A stretch of 64,000 nucleotides of DNA, taken from NCBI GenBank assembly GCA_029582155.1, contig CM055909.1, forward strand, positions 49,478,412 to 49,542,411, read 5' to 3'. This DNA comes from Panopea generosa (lineage: Eukaryota > Mollusca > Bivalvia > Adapedonta > Hiatellidae). A program made the position numbers and the translations under genes. The notes below the pieces were generated by a model. That model did no database searches. It was not told the DNA's origin and saw nothing but the letters and a program-made list of their open reading frames with translations. How positions within the stretch are numbered: position 1 is the first letter of the stretch; each line of letters begins with the position of its first letter. Shown piece after piece: positions 25,401-33,194 of this stretch.

Positions 25401-28400
25401 TATTAGAAATTAAATAATCAAATGAATATCATTTTCCAATAAAAATGTTTGACTTGATTTTTTTGTTTATTTCTAAACATGAATCAAATTCAGTTGTCAT
25501 AAAAGGTTAAAAAATTTACCATCTTTCCTTCCCTGCTTGAAATAGACAGCAGCAAAAATGCAAATTTTATATGTTTTAATGAAGTCACAAGCTTATTTCC
25601 AACTGTTTACGATAGATTTAAATGCATCACCTGTATAAACCGATACTATTATGGCAAATTAAGTCGAAAAAAAAAAATTCAACATAGATATGGCTTGAAC
25701 TCACGATATCTGGGTTGACAGTTCAAACCATTACCACTATGTTATCAGGACAGACAGAAGTACAACACACTTAATATTGATATCTAGTTTATTTTATAGA
25801 TTATGTAACAGATACGTCTGCTATCATACTACAATCAGCCCTAATACGGAAGTTTCCATCTAAAAATAAAATGATGTAGTTTCAAAATAGCTGATTCAGT
25901 TTATACCTTTCTGTTCAGTAAATAATGGAAAGTTTATTGAATGACAAAGAGGAAGGTCCCATTCGAAGGTAATGGTTGATTCTGTCCTTGTAGTTAATTT
26001 TATTTATAAGATCATAATAAACATGTCGGCATCTCCGTTTTTATTCGTCAATGATTTAGCGTAACCTGATAATGGCCAATGAGTCATTTTATTGTGGGCC
26101 ACGATTTAGTATTTGGTCAAAGATATTACAGATTTTTACACTACAGAGACAAAATACAATATAGATTATTGAACAGAATATTCATAATATATGATGTTTG
26201 ATATAAATGTGCAGTTTTACTAAGATCGAAAATATAACGGCGACATAGGTGAGGCCTCTTTAAGCTTTAATATCTAGGTCAATAATCTGAACTGAAACAC
26301 GCAGCCAAAGCCCTTGAACTTTTGAGAGGTTGGCCCAAGTTGGTCTTCATCTCAATGGGTTCTTCACTTGGAAGTAACTTCAATACAAAGCTATACATGT
26401 GTATATACTCCATCTTAATTGAAGGTGGGTCAGAAGTCATGCCACCATATATACAGAAGGTACCATGGCTGCCAGGAAAACGTATGACAGAAGACATAAA
26501 TGTACCTGTGAGATGGGATACAGGTAAATATCAACCATTTGTTGATTTGTCCATCGCAGTTTTGTATCCTGGCCTCGAGGTTATAAGATATTTTTCATGC
26601 TCAACTCAAATTCATACTCAAAACACAATTTCTAGGAGTCACATACAAACACAATTTAAAGTGCAAACGCTTGAATAGGTCTCGAATTTTAGAGTATTAA
26701 TGCAGATTTGAGGTGGAAAATTATTCGTATTTACGTTTATTTTCTTATAATGAGCTGAGTCATCTTTGAGTTGAACATGAAATCTTGAGTTGAGTATGGA
26801 AAAAATATTTATAACCTCGGACCCAGGCTGTATCTTTGCATGAATTTAGTTTTGTATCTTTGCATGAATTCTAGTTTTGTATCTTTGCATGAATTCTAGC
26901 TTTGTATCTTTGCATGAATTCTAGTTTTGTATTTTTGCATGAATTCTAGCTTTGTATCTTTGCATGAATTTTAGTTTTGTATCTTTGCATGAATGCTGGT
27001 GTAATCATTCTAGTTTAAATTTCTATCCAGGCTGTATTTTTGCATGGATACTGATCTATCCGTTCAAGTTTTCTTTCAAGATCTATAAATAGGCTAATGA
27101 CCACTCTAAACAGTCCAACATATATATGTGCACTTGCCCTCAAAATTGTATATGACCTTTACCGGTATTGCCAAGCAACCTGTACGAAAATTTGTCAAAG
27201 ATAAACCACCTCTTTGAATATTGAGATGATCTTCCATCCCAGTTATGTGTACAATCTCTGTGTTTGTTTTACATTAATTTAAGCTACCTTTTTTGTGGAC
27301 ATTTTTTTTGTTCATGTAATTTTTTTAGCAATTTGTCTTGGTATTCTGTACCTTAAAATTTGTGAAGATATTTGGACAGATGTTAATCACATCAATTAAG
27401 CTATTCTTGAAAAAATATAAATTGTTTCTTAACGTATGATTTCTTAACATATTGAGTTATTTTTTATTCCCTTGCCATAAATAGAGGGGAAAGCATATAG
27501 TTATTTACACTTGACAGTATGTAATAATATTTTTTTTTATGTATGTCTGTCCATCCCAATTTCCCTATACATGCATATACATTTTGTGTCTCCCCAACTT
27601 GTCACAGTTCAAGGCATCATATTTATACCAGTGCTGTTCTGATATACTGGTTGATTGTGGTTCGTTCCAAGCAATATGCATATTAAATCAGCAGCATCTG
27701 TGTCGGCCAAACCATGATACAGTGGTAGGTTGTGCTTAATTAAATTCAATTCATAATTCGACATACTTTTAAACAAAATGGATAAGACAGTGTCGATTCC
27801 TTGCATGTTGAATTTCTGTAGTCTATTTATAGATCAGGTAGAGCAAGTATAGCTTCTAGAGGTCGGAATTCACATTTCAATATGTGTATACGAATACAAA
27901 ATTTGCGTTGATAAAACTTCATTTGGCATTCAAACTTTAATTTCAATACTTGTTACTAACCAGCGTATCAGACATTTATATCACAACTGTGTGTCAGTAT
28001 CGCAGTAAATATTGTATCGAAGGTGTCCTGGCAATACTAGCCCAACTTAATACACAGCATAGACACATTCATTTGAACATGAAAGGTTAAAGGTTGTGGA
28101 ATTTTTATGCATTTCATTATATGATGATTAAGACCGCTTTCTCAGTTTAACTTAAAAATGGTAAATCATTTGGTTTTGTGTTTTCACAGCTCCTACATTA
28201 ATTTTATCAAGGGATTACCTTCAAATGAAATACACACAGCTTAAACAACCTTATATCAATTTACACAATAACTATCTATTGATAATATCTCATCTAATCA
28301 TATTTAAATGTTTGAGGTATGGTCCGTGCATTATCAAAAATTGCTTTCTTTGGCATTGTCTTCTCTACCACAGGTGAGCTATTTAAGGCCAGTGGGACCC

Positions 28401-31400
28401 TCTTGTCTTGAAATATAAATGGAGGGACAACATTATTCTGCTTTTGTTATGTCCCAGTTTGTATGTAACCTGCAAGGAGAGAAACATACAGCAGCAGACC
28501 TGCTAGCTTAGTGCAGGTTTAGCATTTATCTCATCACTGAAGAGTCCTGGTTCAAATCCTGGGTTGGATTCATACTTTTCTCATCCCATTACATTTTATA
28601 CTGTGACATAAATGTCTCCTCTCCATAATCTTCCAAAAATAAGCTTTTTCGTATATGTCGAAATTATTTCTTCAGGTAGGAACATGTCTACACCCTTGGC
28701 AACTGAGTTGGATGTTCAGTGTGACACACAGACAGTTACTGAAAATGCTGGCCGGTGCCACATGCAAATAGACTGTGAAACTGTTCATAATGGACAAAGC
28801 CCTGGTTCAGCAGACTGGGTCACCATCGATAATGCGGAGAGTCAAATGGAGATGGACTTTCACGCCATCTATAACAGCGTGGGTGACATGCCAACAGACT
28901 ATGTCACTGTCTATGATGAAACTGGTCACATGCCAGCAGACTGTGATACCGTCTATGATGAAACTGATCACATGCCAACAGACTGTGACACTGCCTATAA
29001 TGAAACGATTCACATGCCAGCTGACTGTGACACTGTTTATGATGCTGTAAGGTATGCATCCACAGACTGGGCCAATGTTAAAGATGGAGGGCAATGTGTA
29101 CCAGCAGACTACTATATAGATTCTGCTGTGGCCAATCCCTACTGGTAAGTAATAAAGCAGCTCTGGTGGTAGAGCCTCATACCCAGAGTGACAGGGTTGT
29201 GGACTCGATCACCACCATGGCCATGTATGGTGTCCTTGAGACAAGAATTGTCATAATCACTTGAAATACATAAAATAATAGGGCACATAGTGTAGTGGTA
29301 GAGCATTGGACCCAGCACCAGAGGGCTGGTTCCATCTTGACCACTACACCTGTGTATTATCTTTATTTACTTTAATAAAATAAATATTCAAGATGGTTAC
29401 AAAAGACACTCAAAGTTTACATGTTTTTGCATCATACACTGAACAAAAAAACAAAAATACGATTTCCATACATATTTTTTTCCGATGTCTAAAATTAATG
29501 TTAGTGAAAATGTATGATGTGCTACATATACACTTGTAATCAGCATTGTAAGTGATGTTAGTGCCTCCAGCTGTGCTGTTAGAAGTCAGACGACGCATCT
29601 TCATTGAGGGGTCCTCCACAGCTAAGTGGTCTGAGGTGCTGTTGTCTAGTGATCACCTACCTCTCACCACTAAGGTCATAGGTTCAAGTTCCACTCAGTC
29701 CAAAAACTTTATTTGAGAAAGTTGCTAGTTACTTGCAGAAGGACGGTGGTTCTACTCAGTCTGATTCAGTTTGAGGTCTTCTTCCACCAGTAAAACTGGA
29801 TATGCCATATATAACCTGAAATGTGTTGAAAATGGAATTAAACTCCAGTAAAAAAAACAACAAACTCTTCAGTAAGCAGAAGGTATTTAAAGACCTGCCG
29901 TGTAGTGGATATCATTGTGTCACAACTCGCGTCTAAGACTACTTTAACAGAAATACCCACATGCAGGATCAGTCTCAGACAGCAACCACAAGTGTTGCTT
30001 ATACACCTGGGGCCCATTTCACTTATGCTTCAGTCACATTTGTGCCGATTTCCGAAAAGGCGCCTGGGCGATGAGTTTCTTGGCCAAAATTGACCAGCAA
30101 GCCGGGGAACCATTAGGACGCTGGGAGATTATCAGCCACTATCTGCCGATTTTTAGGTGCCGCACGGTTGCTGGGAGCTTTTAGCACAGAGATAAAAGTT
30201 GCCGGTGTCTCGCCGATTTTGGTGTTGACTTGTGAGCTTCCTCTATATATAAACCCCATTAAAATGCAAAATATCATAAGGGCTACGTATGTATCCCGTA
30301 CGTATCCTGCCTGTCATACGGCCAGAAGTCGCACGAACATCTTTTGGCTACCGTATGACAGCCCAGCCATCGTCAGAAAGCCTTGCGGTATCCTTGCGAT
30401 ATTCTTATGGGCTCCCTACGGTATCCTTTAGATGTCTTTCGATTTAATCTGGCAAATTGTTTGCGGGAGCCTTGTGGTGCCCGTATCCAATGGCAAATCC
30501 CAGACATGGAAAAAAGTCCCTACTTCTTGAGTACAGTACAGTTATTATCTCGGATACATTACAACCTCTATTTCGAGTACATTACAATTTTTATCTCAGG
30601 TACATTACAATTTTTAACTTGGGTACATTACAACCTGACTGAAGCATTACCTTTGTAAATCATTAAGATTTTTGTACGAAAAAATTGTGACACCAAGGAA
30701 AGTTTCTGTTATGATTATTTTTGCAAATTTCATAAGAATTCTATTTCTAAGTGATGTAAGCAAAACAATAAATGAATTTCCAATTTTTTTTTGGTTACTT
30801 CAAAATTTTCATTAAGAATTTTGTAAACTTATAATGTTAGTGAAACAGGCCCCAGGTACACGTAACAATCGAAACATGAAACCATAGATTAAATGATAAT
30901 TTAAAATATCTACAATCAAATTTATTTTGAACAGTTCTTTTTATGTTCTGGAAGAATGCAAATTGATCAAAATTATTCACTATATTTCATTATAATTGAA
31001 ATACATCAGTAAAAAAGTAAAATATTATCAAATATTGAATTGTACATTCTAAATTCTTACTATATTGTTAAAGAAATGCAAATAATAATTATGGTTTAAA
31101 AGAAATCATATCTGTTTCTTCACAGCAACCAAACACCTGAGGGCAGTGCTTTTGATCTTTGTTGCCATGGATACCATTATTATGCCCAAGAGAACTATCA
31201 AGGCAACACAGTGCAACCTTTATCTCAGGTACATTACAGCCATTATCTCAGGTACATTACAACCTTTATCTCAAATACAGTACAACCTTTATCTCAGGTA
31301 CATTGCAACATTTATCACAGATACATTACAACCTTTATCTCAGGTACATTACAATTTTTTTTTTATCTCAGGTACATTACAACCTTTATCTTGAGTACAT

Positions 31401-33163
31401 TACAACCTTTATCTCAGGTACATTAAAACCTTTATCTCAGGTACATTACAATTTTTTTTTTATCTCAGGTACATTACAACCTTTATCTTGAGTACATTAC
31501 AACCTTTATCTCAGGTACATTAAAACCTTTATCTCAGGTACATTACAACCATTATCTCAGGTACATTACAACCTTTATCTCAGGTACATTACAACCATTA
31601 TCTCAGGTACATTACAACTTTTATCTCGGATATATTACAACCTTTATCTAGAGTACATTACAATTTTTATTTTGGGTACATTACAACCTTTACTTTAGTA
31701 CATTTCAATCTTTATCTCAGATACATTGCAACCTTAATCTCAGGTACATTGCAACCTTTATCTCAGGTACATTACAATCTTTATCTCAGATATATTACAA
31801 CCTTTATCCAGAGTACATTACAATTTTTATCTCAGGTACATGTCAACTTTTATCTCAGGTATATTACAATCTTTATTACAGTTACATTACAACCTTTATC
31901 TCAAAGAATATAACAACCATTATCTCAGGTACATTACAATCTTTATCTCAGGTACATTACAATCTTTATTTCAGGTACATCTCAGGTTCATTACAATTTT
32001 ATTTTAGGTACATTACAATCTTTATCTCAGGTACATTGCAACCTTTATCTCAAGTACATTACAATCTTTATCTCGAGTACAGTAAAGTTTTTATCTCGGA
32101 TACATTAGAATCTTTATTTTGAGTACATTACAATTTTTATCTCAGGTACATTACAATTTTTAACTCGGGTACATTGCAACCTTTATCTTGGGTACATTAC
32201 AATCTTTATCTCAGGTACATTGCAACCTTTATCTCAAGTACATTACAATCTTTATCTCGAATACAGTAAAGTTTTTATCTCGGATAAATTAGAATCTTTA
32301 TTTTGAGTACATTACAATTTTTAACTTGGGTACATTACAACCTTTATCTTGGGTACATTACAATTTTATTTCTGGTACATTACAACCTTTATCTCAGGGT
32401 ATTTAACAATCATTATCTCAGGTACATTACAATCTTTATCTCAGGTACATTACAATCTTTATCTCAGATACATTACAACCTTTTTCTCAGGTACATTACA
32501 ACCTTTATCTCAGGTACATTACAACCTTTATTTCAGGGTATATGACAATCATTATCTAAGGTACATTACAATCTTTATCTCAAAGTATATAACATCCATT
32601 ATTTCAGATACATTACAATCTTTATCTCAGATACATTACAACCTTTATTTCAGGTTCATTACAATTTTTATATCTGGTACATTACAACCTTTATCTTGAG
32701 TATATTACAATCTTTATCTCAGGTACATTGCAACCTTTATCTCAGGTACATGGTAACATTTATCTTTGGACCATTATAATCTTTATCTCAAGTACAGTAC
32801 GATTTTTATCTCAGATATATTACAACCTTTATTTCGAGTACATTACAATTTTTATCTCAAGTACATTACAATTTTTAACTTGGGTACATTACAACCTTTA
32901 TCTTAGGTACATTACAATTTTATTTCTGGTACATTACAACCTTTATCTCAGGTACATTACAATTTTTATATGATTTTCGTCATATGTTTTCTTATTGTTA
33001 TTGTCAAAGTATATTCAATCTATATTTTTTTCAGCAATTTTATGATACAATGGTAGGGGAGGCAATCCAGGGTTTGTTGACTTTGTCTTCTCAGGAATCA
33101 GAAAGCAACAGTTGCAGTTATGAAACATCTACACAAATGGAATCATTGGAAGAATCAATTTAA
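9968..33163 (+). CDS. ANHX-like: SIX-domain/homeodomain transcription factor, anomalous homeobox (ANHX)-like; full gene model
   Basis: The joined exons are 9968-10177, 15871-15995, 21295-21454, 22364-24554, 26305-26523, 28676-29144, 31126-31228 and 33035-33163. All have GT-AG boundaries and compatible phases, giving 1201 codons plus stop. Residues about 47-120 resemble the C-terminal half of a SIX domain, including LKIWDEAHYKVFQQKF and FRIRKRHPPPSGIC. Residues about 122-181 form a homeodomain: LKKWFEKNINHLYPSRQMK, then QVSNWFANARRKRR with W48, F49, N51 and R53 present. The Ala at position 50 (WFAN) separates it from canonical SIX proteins (WFKN). The run of RKR-x-PPP followed by Cys fits the vertebrate ANHX family. 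Residues 266-577 are 13 tandem 24-residue repeats. An acidic region, a 14-residue-repeat exon and a short Ser/Glu-rich C-terminus follow. It is a predicted nuclear DNA-binding protein. The N-terminal helices of a full SIX domain are not seen. Confidence 0.82.
10370..10490 (-). repeat. tRNA-derived SINE-like fragment in intron 1
   Basis: On the minus strand the segment reads as a tRNA-like head with a B-box-like GGTTTGATCC, followed by a body ending GGACTCGGGAGCGG. A related arrangement occurs near 24640-24790 (plus) and 60695-60790 (minus). Confidence 0.55.
10785..12960. repeat. 50 bp satellite, subfamily A, in homeobox intron 1
   Basis: About 43 units of 50 bp contain CTCACCAAATATATATCC then AAACAACCCTATCCTGCC and TTTCCTCACTCAAA. 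Most are nearly identical. A few units at the left end and singletons inside the block carry the CCATCAAA signature of subfamily B, suggesting local conversion. Confidence 0.97.
12961..15660. repeat. 51 bp satellite, subfamily B, in homeobox intron 1
   Basis: About 53 units of 51 bp carry CCCATCAAACC in place of CCAAACAACC. They are more diverged than subfamily A, with some units on an AAATACATATCCC variant. Because 51 is a multiple of three, frames stay open for hundreds of codons (for example about 14511-15830). These are not genes: they have no start context, splice logic or compositional difference from the array. Confidence 0.96.
15871..15995 (+). CDS. ANHX-like gene exon 2 (C-terminal SIX-like region)
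   Basis: The acceptor is TTTTATCAATTCCAG and the donor AAAAG|GTATCA. The 41 codons plus two bases read QVELATEAIFLKIWDEAHYK, then VFQQKFSVKKLTSCHRFRIR and K. The W-x-x-AHY and FRxRKR motifs line up with SIX/ANHX-family proteins (LWYKAHY and KYRVRRK in SIX). It sits about 200 bp after the satellite ends. Confidence 0.85.
16079..16414 (+). repeat. tRNA-derived SINE, family 1 (near full length)
   Basis: The tRNA-like head has an A box (TTAGCTCAGTCGG) and a B-box-like GTTTGAATCCC. The conserved body reads ATTCAAGTGGGAAAGTAATC ... AACCATTCAGGATCCCAG, and the 3' tail is (CAAT)n at about 16360-16414. The acceptor stem does not pair well, so this is not read as a functional tRNA. It lies in homeobox intron 2 and is the only plus-oriented copy of its family here. 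Confidence 0.88.
16520..18125. repeat. ~165 bp tandem repeat carrying TCAAGGTCA half-sites
   Basis: About ten diverged units contain GGCCTGTAACTTTGTCATGC, ACTTGCTACAAATGATCAAC and CCTCAAAGGTCAAGGTCA. The repeat type is common in molluscs, from memory. Most units retain TCAAGGTCA, which matches the extended half-site bound by NR5A/ERR-type nuclear receptors. Whether this has a role is unknown. Confidence 0.9.
18385..19985. repeat. 15/16 bp two-letter minisatellite in homeobox intron 2
   Basis: Over 100 units are of two types: ATGTCTGCAACCAGT (15 bp) and ATGTCTGCAACCCTAG (16 bp), in an irregular order, with rare CCAAG and TATAT variants towards the right. Open frames on either strand are artefacts. 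Confidence 0.97.
19986..20979. other. Intronic AT-rich stretch (homeobox intron 2)
   Basis: No exon, RNA or clear repeat is supported. An (ATA)n tract lies near 20730-20745. TGTGTTTGGTATGCAAGAAA near 20768 recurs just upstream of the inverted-repeat element at 40199, so part of this segment is also repeated. Confidence 0.5.
20980..21139. mobile_element. Foldback/MITE-like element, copy 1
   Basis: The left arm (AGATAGAAAATTCTGTCCC, then TTGGGATA) is inverted in the right arm (CCCTCGGGACAAAATTTTC, then TATTTGAA), making a hairpin of about 160 bp. A second copy lies at 40199-40359. It ends about 155 bp before homeobox exon 3. There is no transposase, and a non-autonomous element is inferred. 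Confidence 0.75.
21295..21454 (+). CDS. ANHX-like gene exon 3 (homeodomain helices 1 and 2)
   Basis: The acceptor is GATTATTAAG and the donor ATGCAG|GTAAAG. Read in the phase dictated by exon 2, it gives HPPPSGICQRPVKPSLDGYF, then ILKKWFEKNINHLYPSRQMK and QNLAIQTGKTYMQ. The more conspicuous open frame across this exon (about 21049-21531) is a different frame. The first base completes an Arg codon with exon 2. The PSRQ-x-K and LA-x-x-TGKT-x-x-Q spacing is that of homeodomain helix 2 leading to the turn. Confidence 0.85.
21540..22263. other. Homeobox intron 3, AT-rich
   Basis: No repeat or exon is recognised apart from A/T-rich low complexity. The following exon begins at 22364 with a clean TTGTAG acceptor. 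Confidence 0.5.
22364..24554 (+). CDS. ANHX-like gene exon 4 (homeodomain helix 3, 24-residue repeats, acidic region)
   Basis: The acceptor is CATATATTGTAG and the donor GTTGCAG|GTAAAT. The first residues, VSNWFANARRKRRILQNKQN, are homeodomain recognition helix 3 with a basic tail. There follow about 80 polar residues, then 13 repeats (22664-23599). A basic helical segment follows (about 23960-24075, KLRQKLKEKKRKENE), and then a strongly acidic stretch (about 24170-24285, DFDTEDDDSD and DSADDELITADDE). At 2191 bp this exon holds 61 percent of the coding sequence. The acidic part could be an activation region, but that is inference. Confidence 0.88.
22664..23599 (+). repeat. Coding tandem repeat, 13 units of exactly 72 bp (24 residues)
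   Basis: Units begin EQNG-[DNKE]-L and contain QTDNASNVREDT. Each codes 24 residues, and the span is exactly 13 x 72 bp with no indel. Variation is mostly at EQN[GV][DNEK]L, at [KR][PLS]ET[NS], and in decayed units at the right end (TSDASNVGED, IDIASNVRED). It is hydrophilic and probably disordered. Confidence 0.97.
24640..24800 (+). repeat. tRNA-derived SINE-like copy in intron 4
   Basis: A tRNA-like head (TGGCCGCTTACGCTAGAGGT, then GTGGGTTTGTTCCTC) is followed by a tail with ACTGGTTCTATCCAGGAAAC. The minus-oriented segments near 10370-10490 and 60695-60790 appear related. Confidence 0.55.
25131..25357. mobile_element. MITE-like element with ~32 bp terminal inverted repeats (intron 4)
   Basis: The left end, CCATTATGAATTAATTGCTA then GACTATCATC, is inverted at the right end as GATGATAATCTAGCAATTAA then TTTATTATGG, with only a few mismatches. 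The core is A-rich low complexity plus a G-rich patch. No open reading frame is present. Confidence 0.78.
25680..25775 (-). repeat. tRNA-like SINE fragment (intron 4)
   Basis: The segment around GGCTTGAACTCACGATATCT and CAGTTCAAACCATTACCACT resembles a reverse-oriented tRNA B box and anticodon region. It is short and degraded. Confidence 0.4.
26305..26523 (+). CDS. ANHX-like gene exon 5
   Basis: The acceptor is ACACGCAG and the donor GATACAG|GTAAAT; it is 219 bp, phase 1 to phase 1. The 73 codons read AKALELLRGWPKLVFISMGS, then further to EVMPPYIQKVPWLPGKRM and a C-terminal PVRWDTG. It is open throughout in the phase required by exon 4 and matches no domain I recognise. A second possible donor (AAG|GTACCA at about 26460) would change the phase to 0. 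Confidence 0.68.
26568..26827. mobile_element. MITE-like element with ~42 bp terminal inverted repeats (intron 5)
   Basis: The left end (CCTGGCCTCGAGGTTATAAG, then ATATTTTTCATGCTCAACTC) is matched in inverted orientation by GAGTTGAGTATGGAAAAAAT, then ATTTATAACCTCGGACCCAGG. The element is about 260 bp, lacks coding capacity and lies 45 bp after homeobox exon 5. Confidence 0.82.
26828..27010. repeat. ~25 bp minisatellite (TTTGTATCTTTGCATGAAT)
   Basis: About seven units of TTTGTATCTTTGCATGAATT plus CTAG directly abut the right end of the inverted-repeat element. The element's left flank also contains TTTGTATCCTGG, so the array may have grown from the target-side sequence. Confidence 0.85.
27608..27724 (+). 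CDS. Candidate alternative (possibly poison) exon of the ANHX-like gene
   Basis: Flanking signals are good (CCAACTTGTCACAG acceptor and ACAGTG|GTAGGT donor), and composition is more GC-rich than the intron. The length of 117 bp is a multiple of three. Only phase 0 is open (FKASYLYQCCSDILVDCGSF, then QAICILNQQHLCRPNHDTV). Exons 5 and 7 meet in phase 1, and in that phase this exon hits TGA after 11 codons. It is therefore left out of the main model. It may be a nonsense-mediated-decay exon, an exon used with the alternative exon 5 donor, or not an exon. Confidence 0.4.
28498..28575 (+). repeat. tRNA-like fragment (intron 6 in the model)
   Basis: CTAGCTTAGTGCAGGTTTAG resembles an A box, and CTGGTTCAAATCCTGGGTTG resembles a B box. 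The acceptor stem is not convincing, so it is read as a SINE head rather than a tRNA gene. Confidence 0.45.
28676..29144 (+). CDS. ANHX-like gene exon 7 (14-residue repeats)
   Basis: The acceptor is ATTTCTTCAG and the donor is very strong (CTACTG|GTAAGT). It is phase 1 to phase 2 and open over 469 bp. It opens RNMSTPLATELDVQCDTQTV and then consists of about eight diverged 14-residue (42 bp) units of the type MPADCDTVYDETDH between about 28760 and 29113. It ends SAVANPY. Asp/Tyr/Cys content is high and no known domain is recognised. Confidence 0.78.
29155..29345 (+). repeat. Two tRNA-like SINE fragments in intron 7
   Basis: The segments around GGTGGTAGAGCCTCATACCC and GTGTAGTGGTAGAGCATTGG each look like an A box followed by a degraded B box (GGACTCGATCACC and GGTTCCATCTTGACC). 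Confidence 0.45.
29607..29868 (+). repeat. tRNA-derived SINE, family 2 (plus copy)
   Basis: The head GGTCCTCCACAGCTAAGTGG, then TCTGAGGTGCTG, has class II (Leu/Ser-like) spacing to GGTTCAAGTTCCACTCAGTC. The body includes GTTACTTGCAGAAGGACGGT and ends in AACCTGAAATGTGTTGAAAA, then TGGAATTAAACTCCAGTAAA. Other copies are at 59459, 45013, 55193, 58977, 62996 and 63640. Confidence 0.8.
30006..30856. mobile_element. Non-autonomous DNA transposon with TACA flanking duplication (intron 7)
   Basis: The left terminus CCTGGGGCCCATTTCACTTA is inverted at the right terminus as TTAGTGAAACAGGCCCCAGG. The 4 bp flanks are identical (TACA at 30002-30005 and 30857-30860), consistent with a target-site duplication. 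No transposase frame is seen in the ~850 bp interior. The interior contains a small block (30535-30650) of the 23 bp repeat that later fills intron 8. A lone end of the same family (TTAGTGAAACAGGCCC) lies near 18320. Confidence 0.82.
30535..30650. repeat. Small block of the 23 bp repeat inside the intron 7 transposon
   Basis: About five units with ACATTACAA-CCTTTATCTC-type sequence lie 480 bp before exon 8. They have the same monomer as the large array that begins at the exon 8 donor. Confidence 0.85.
31126..31228 (+). CDS. ANHX-like gene exon 8 (its 3' end lies in a repeat unit)
   Basis: The acceptor is TGTTTCTTCACAG and the donor TCTCAG|GTACAT. It is phase 2 to phase 0. After the shared Cys it encodes NQTPEGSAFDLCCHGYHYYA, then QENYQGNTVQPLSQ. 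The last 15 bases and the donor are identical to a monomer of the following 23 bp array, so the exact donor used cannot be fixed from sequence alone. The first is chosen because it joins in frame to the terminal exon. Confidence 0.72.
31214..32968. repeat. 23 bp minisatellite with a splice donor-like site in most units (intron 8)
   Basis: About 75 units of 23 bp carry CTTTATCTCAGGTACATTAC. The CAG|GTACAT junction in the consensus is exactly the exon 8 donor. Variants replace CAG with CGG, CGAG or TTGGG. The array fills almost the whole of intron 8, which ends with a TTTTTTTCAG acceptor at 33034. Confidence 0.95.
33035..33163 (+). CDS. ANHX-like gene exon 9 in numbering (terminal coding exon with stop)
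   Basis: The acceptor is TATATTTTTTTCAG, in phase 0. It encodes QFYDTMVGEAIQGLLTLSSQ, then ESESNSCSYETSTQMESLEE and SI, followed by TAA at 33161-33163. The Ser/Glu-rich tail has no recognised domain. A 77-base spacer leads to the first AATAAA (33240-33245), which lies in the first units of the following array. Confidence 0.8.
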   Translation, partial: QFYDTMVGEAIQGLLTLSSQESESNSCSYETSTQMESLEESI

Positions 33164-33194
33164 GTTGCTCAATTTTTTAGTTGTGGTATCTGCT

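Noticed and set aside
31146-31491. Protein-coding frames with LSQVHYNLYL repeats
   Set aside because: They come from the 23 bp array; only the segment up to 31228 agrees with exon phase.
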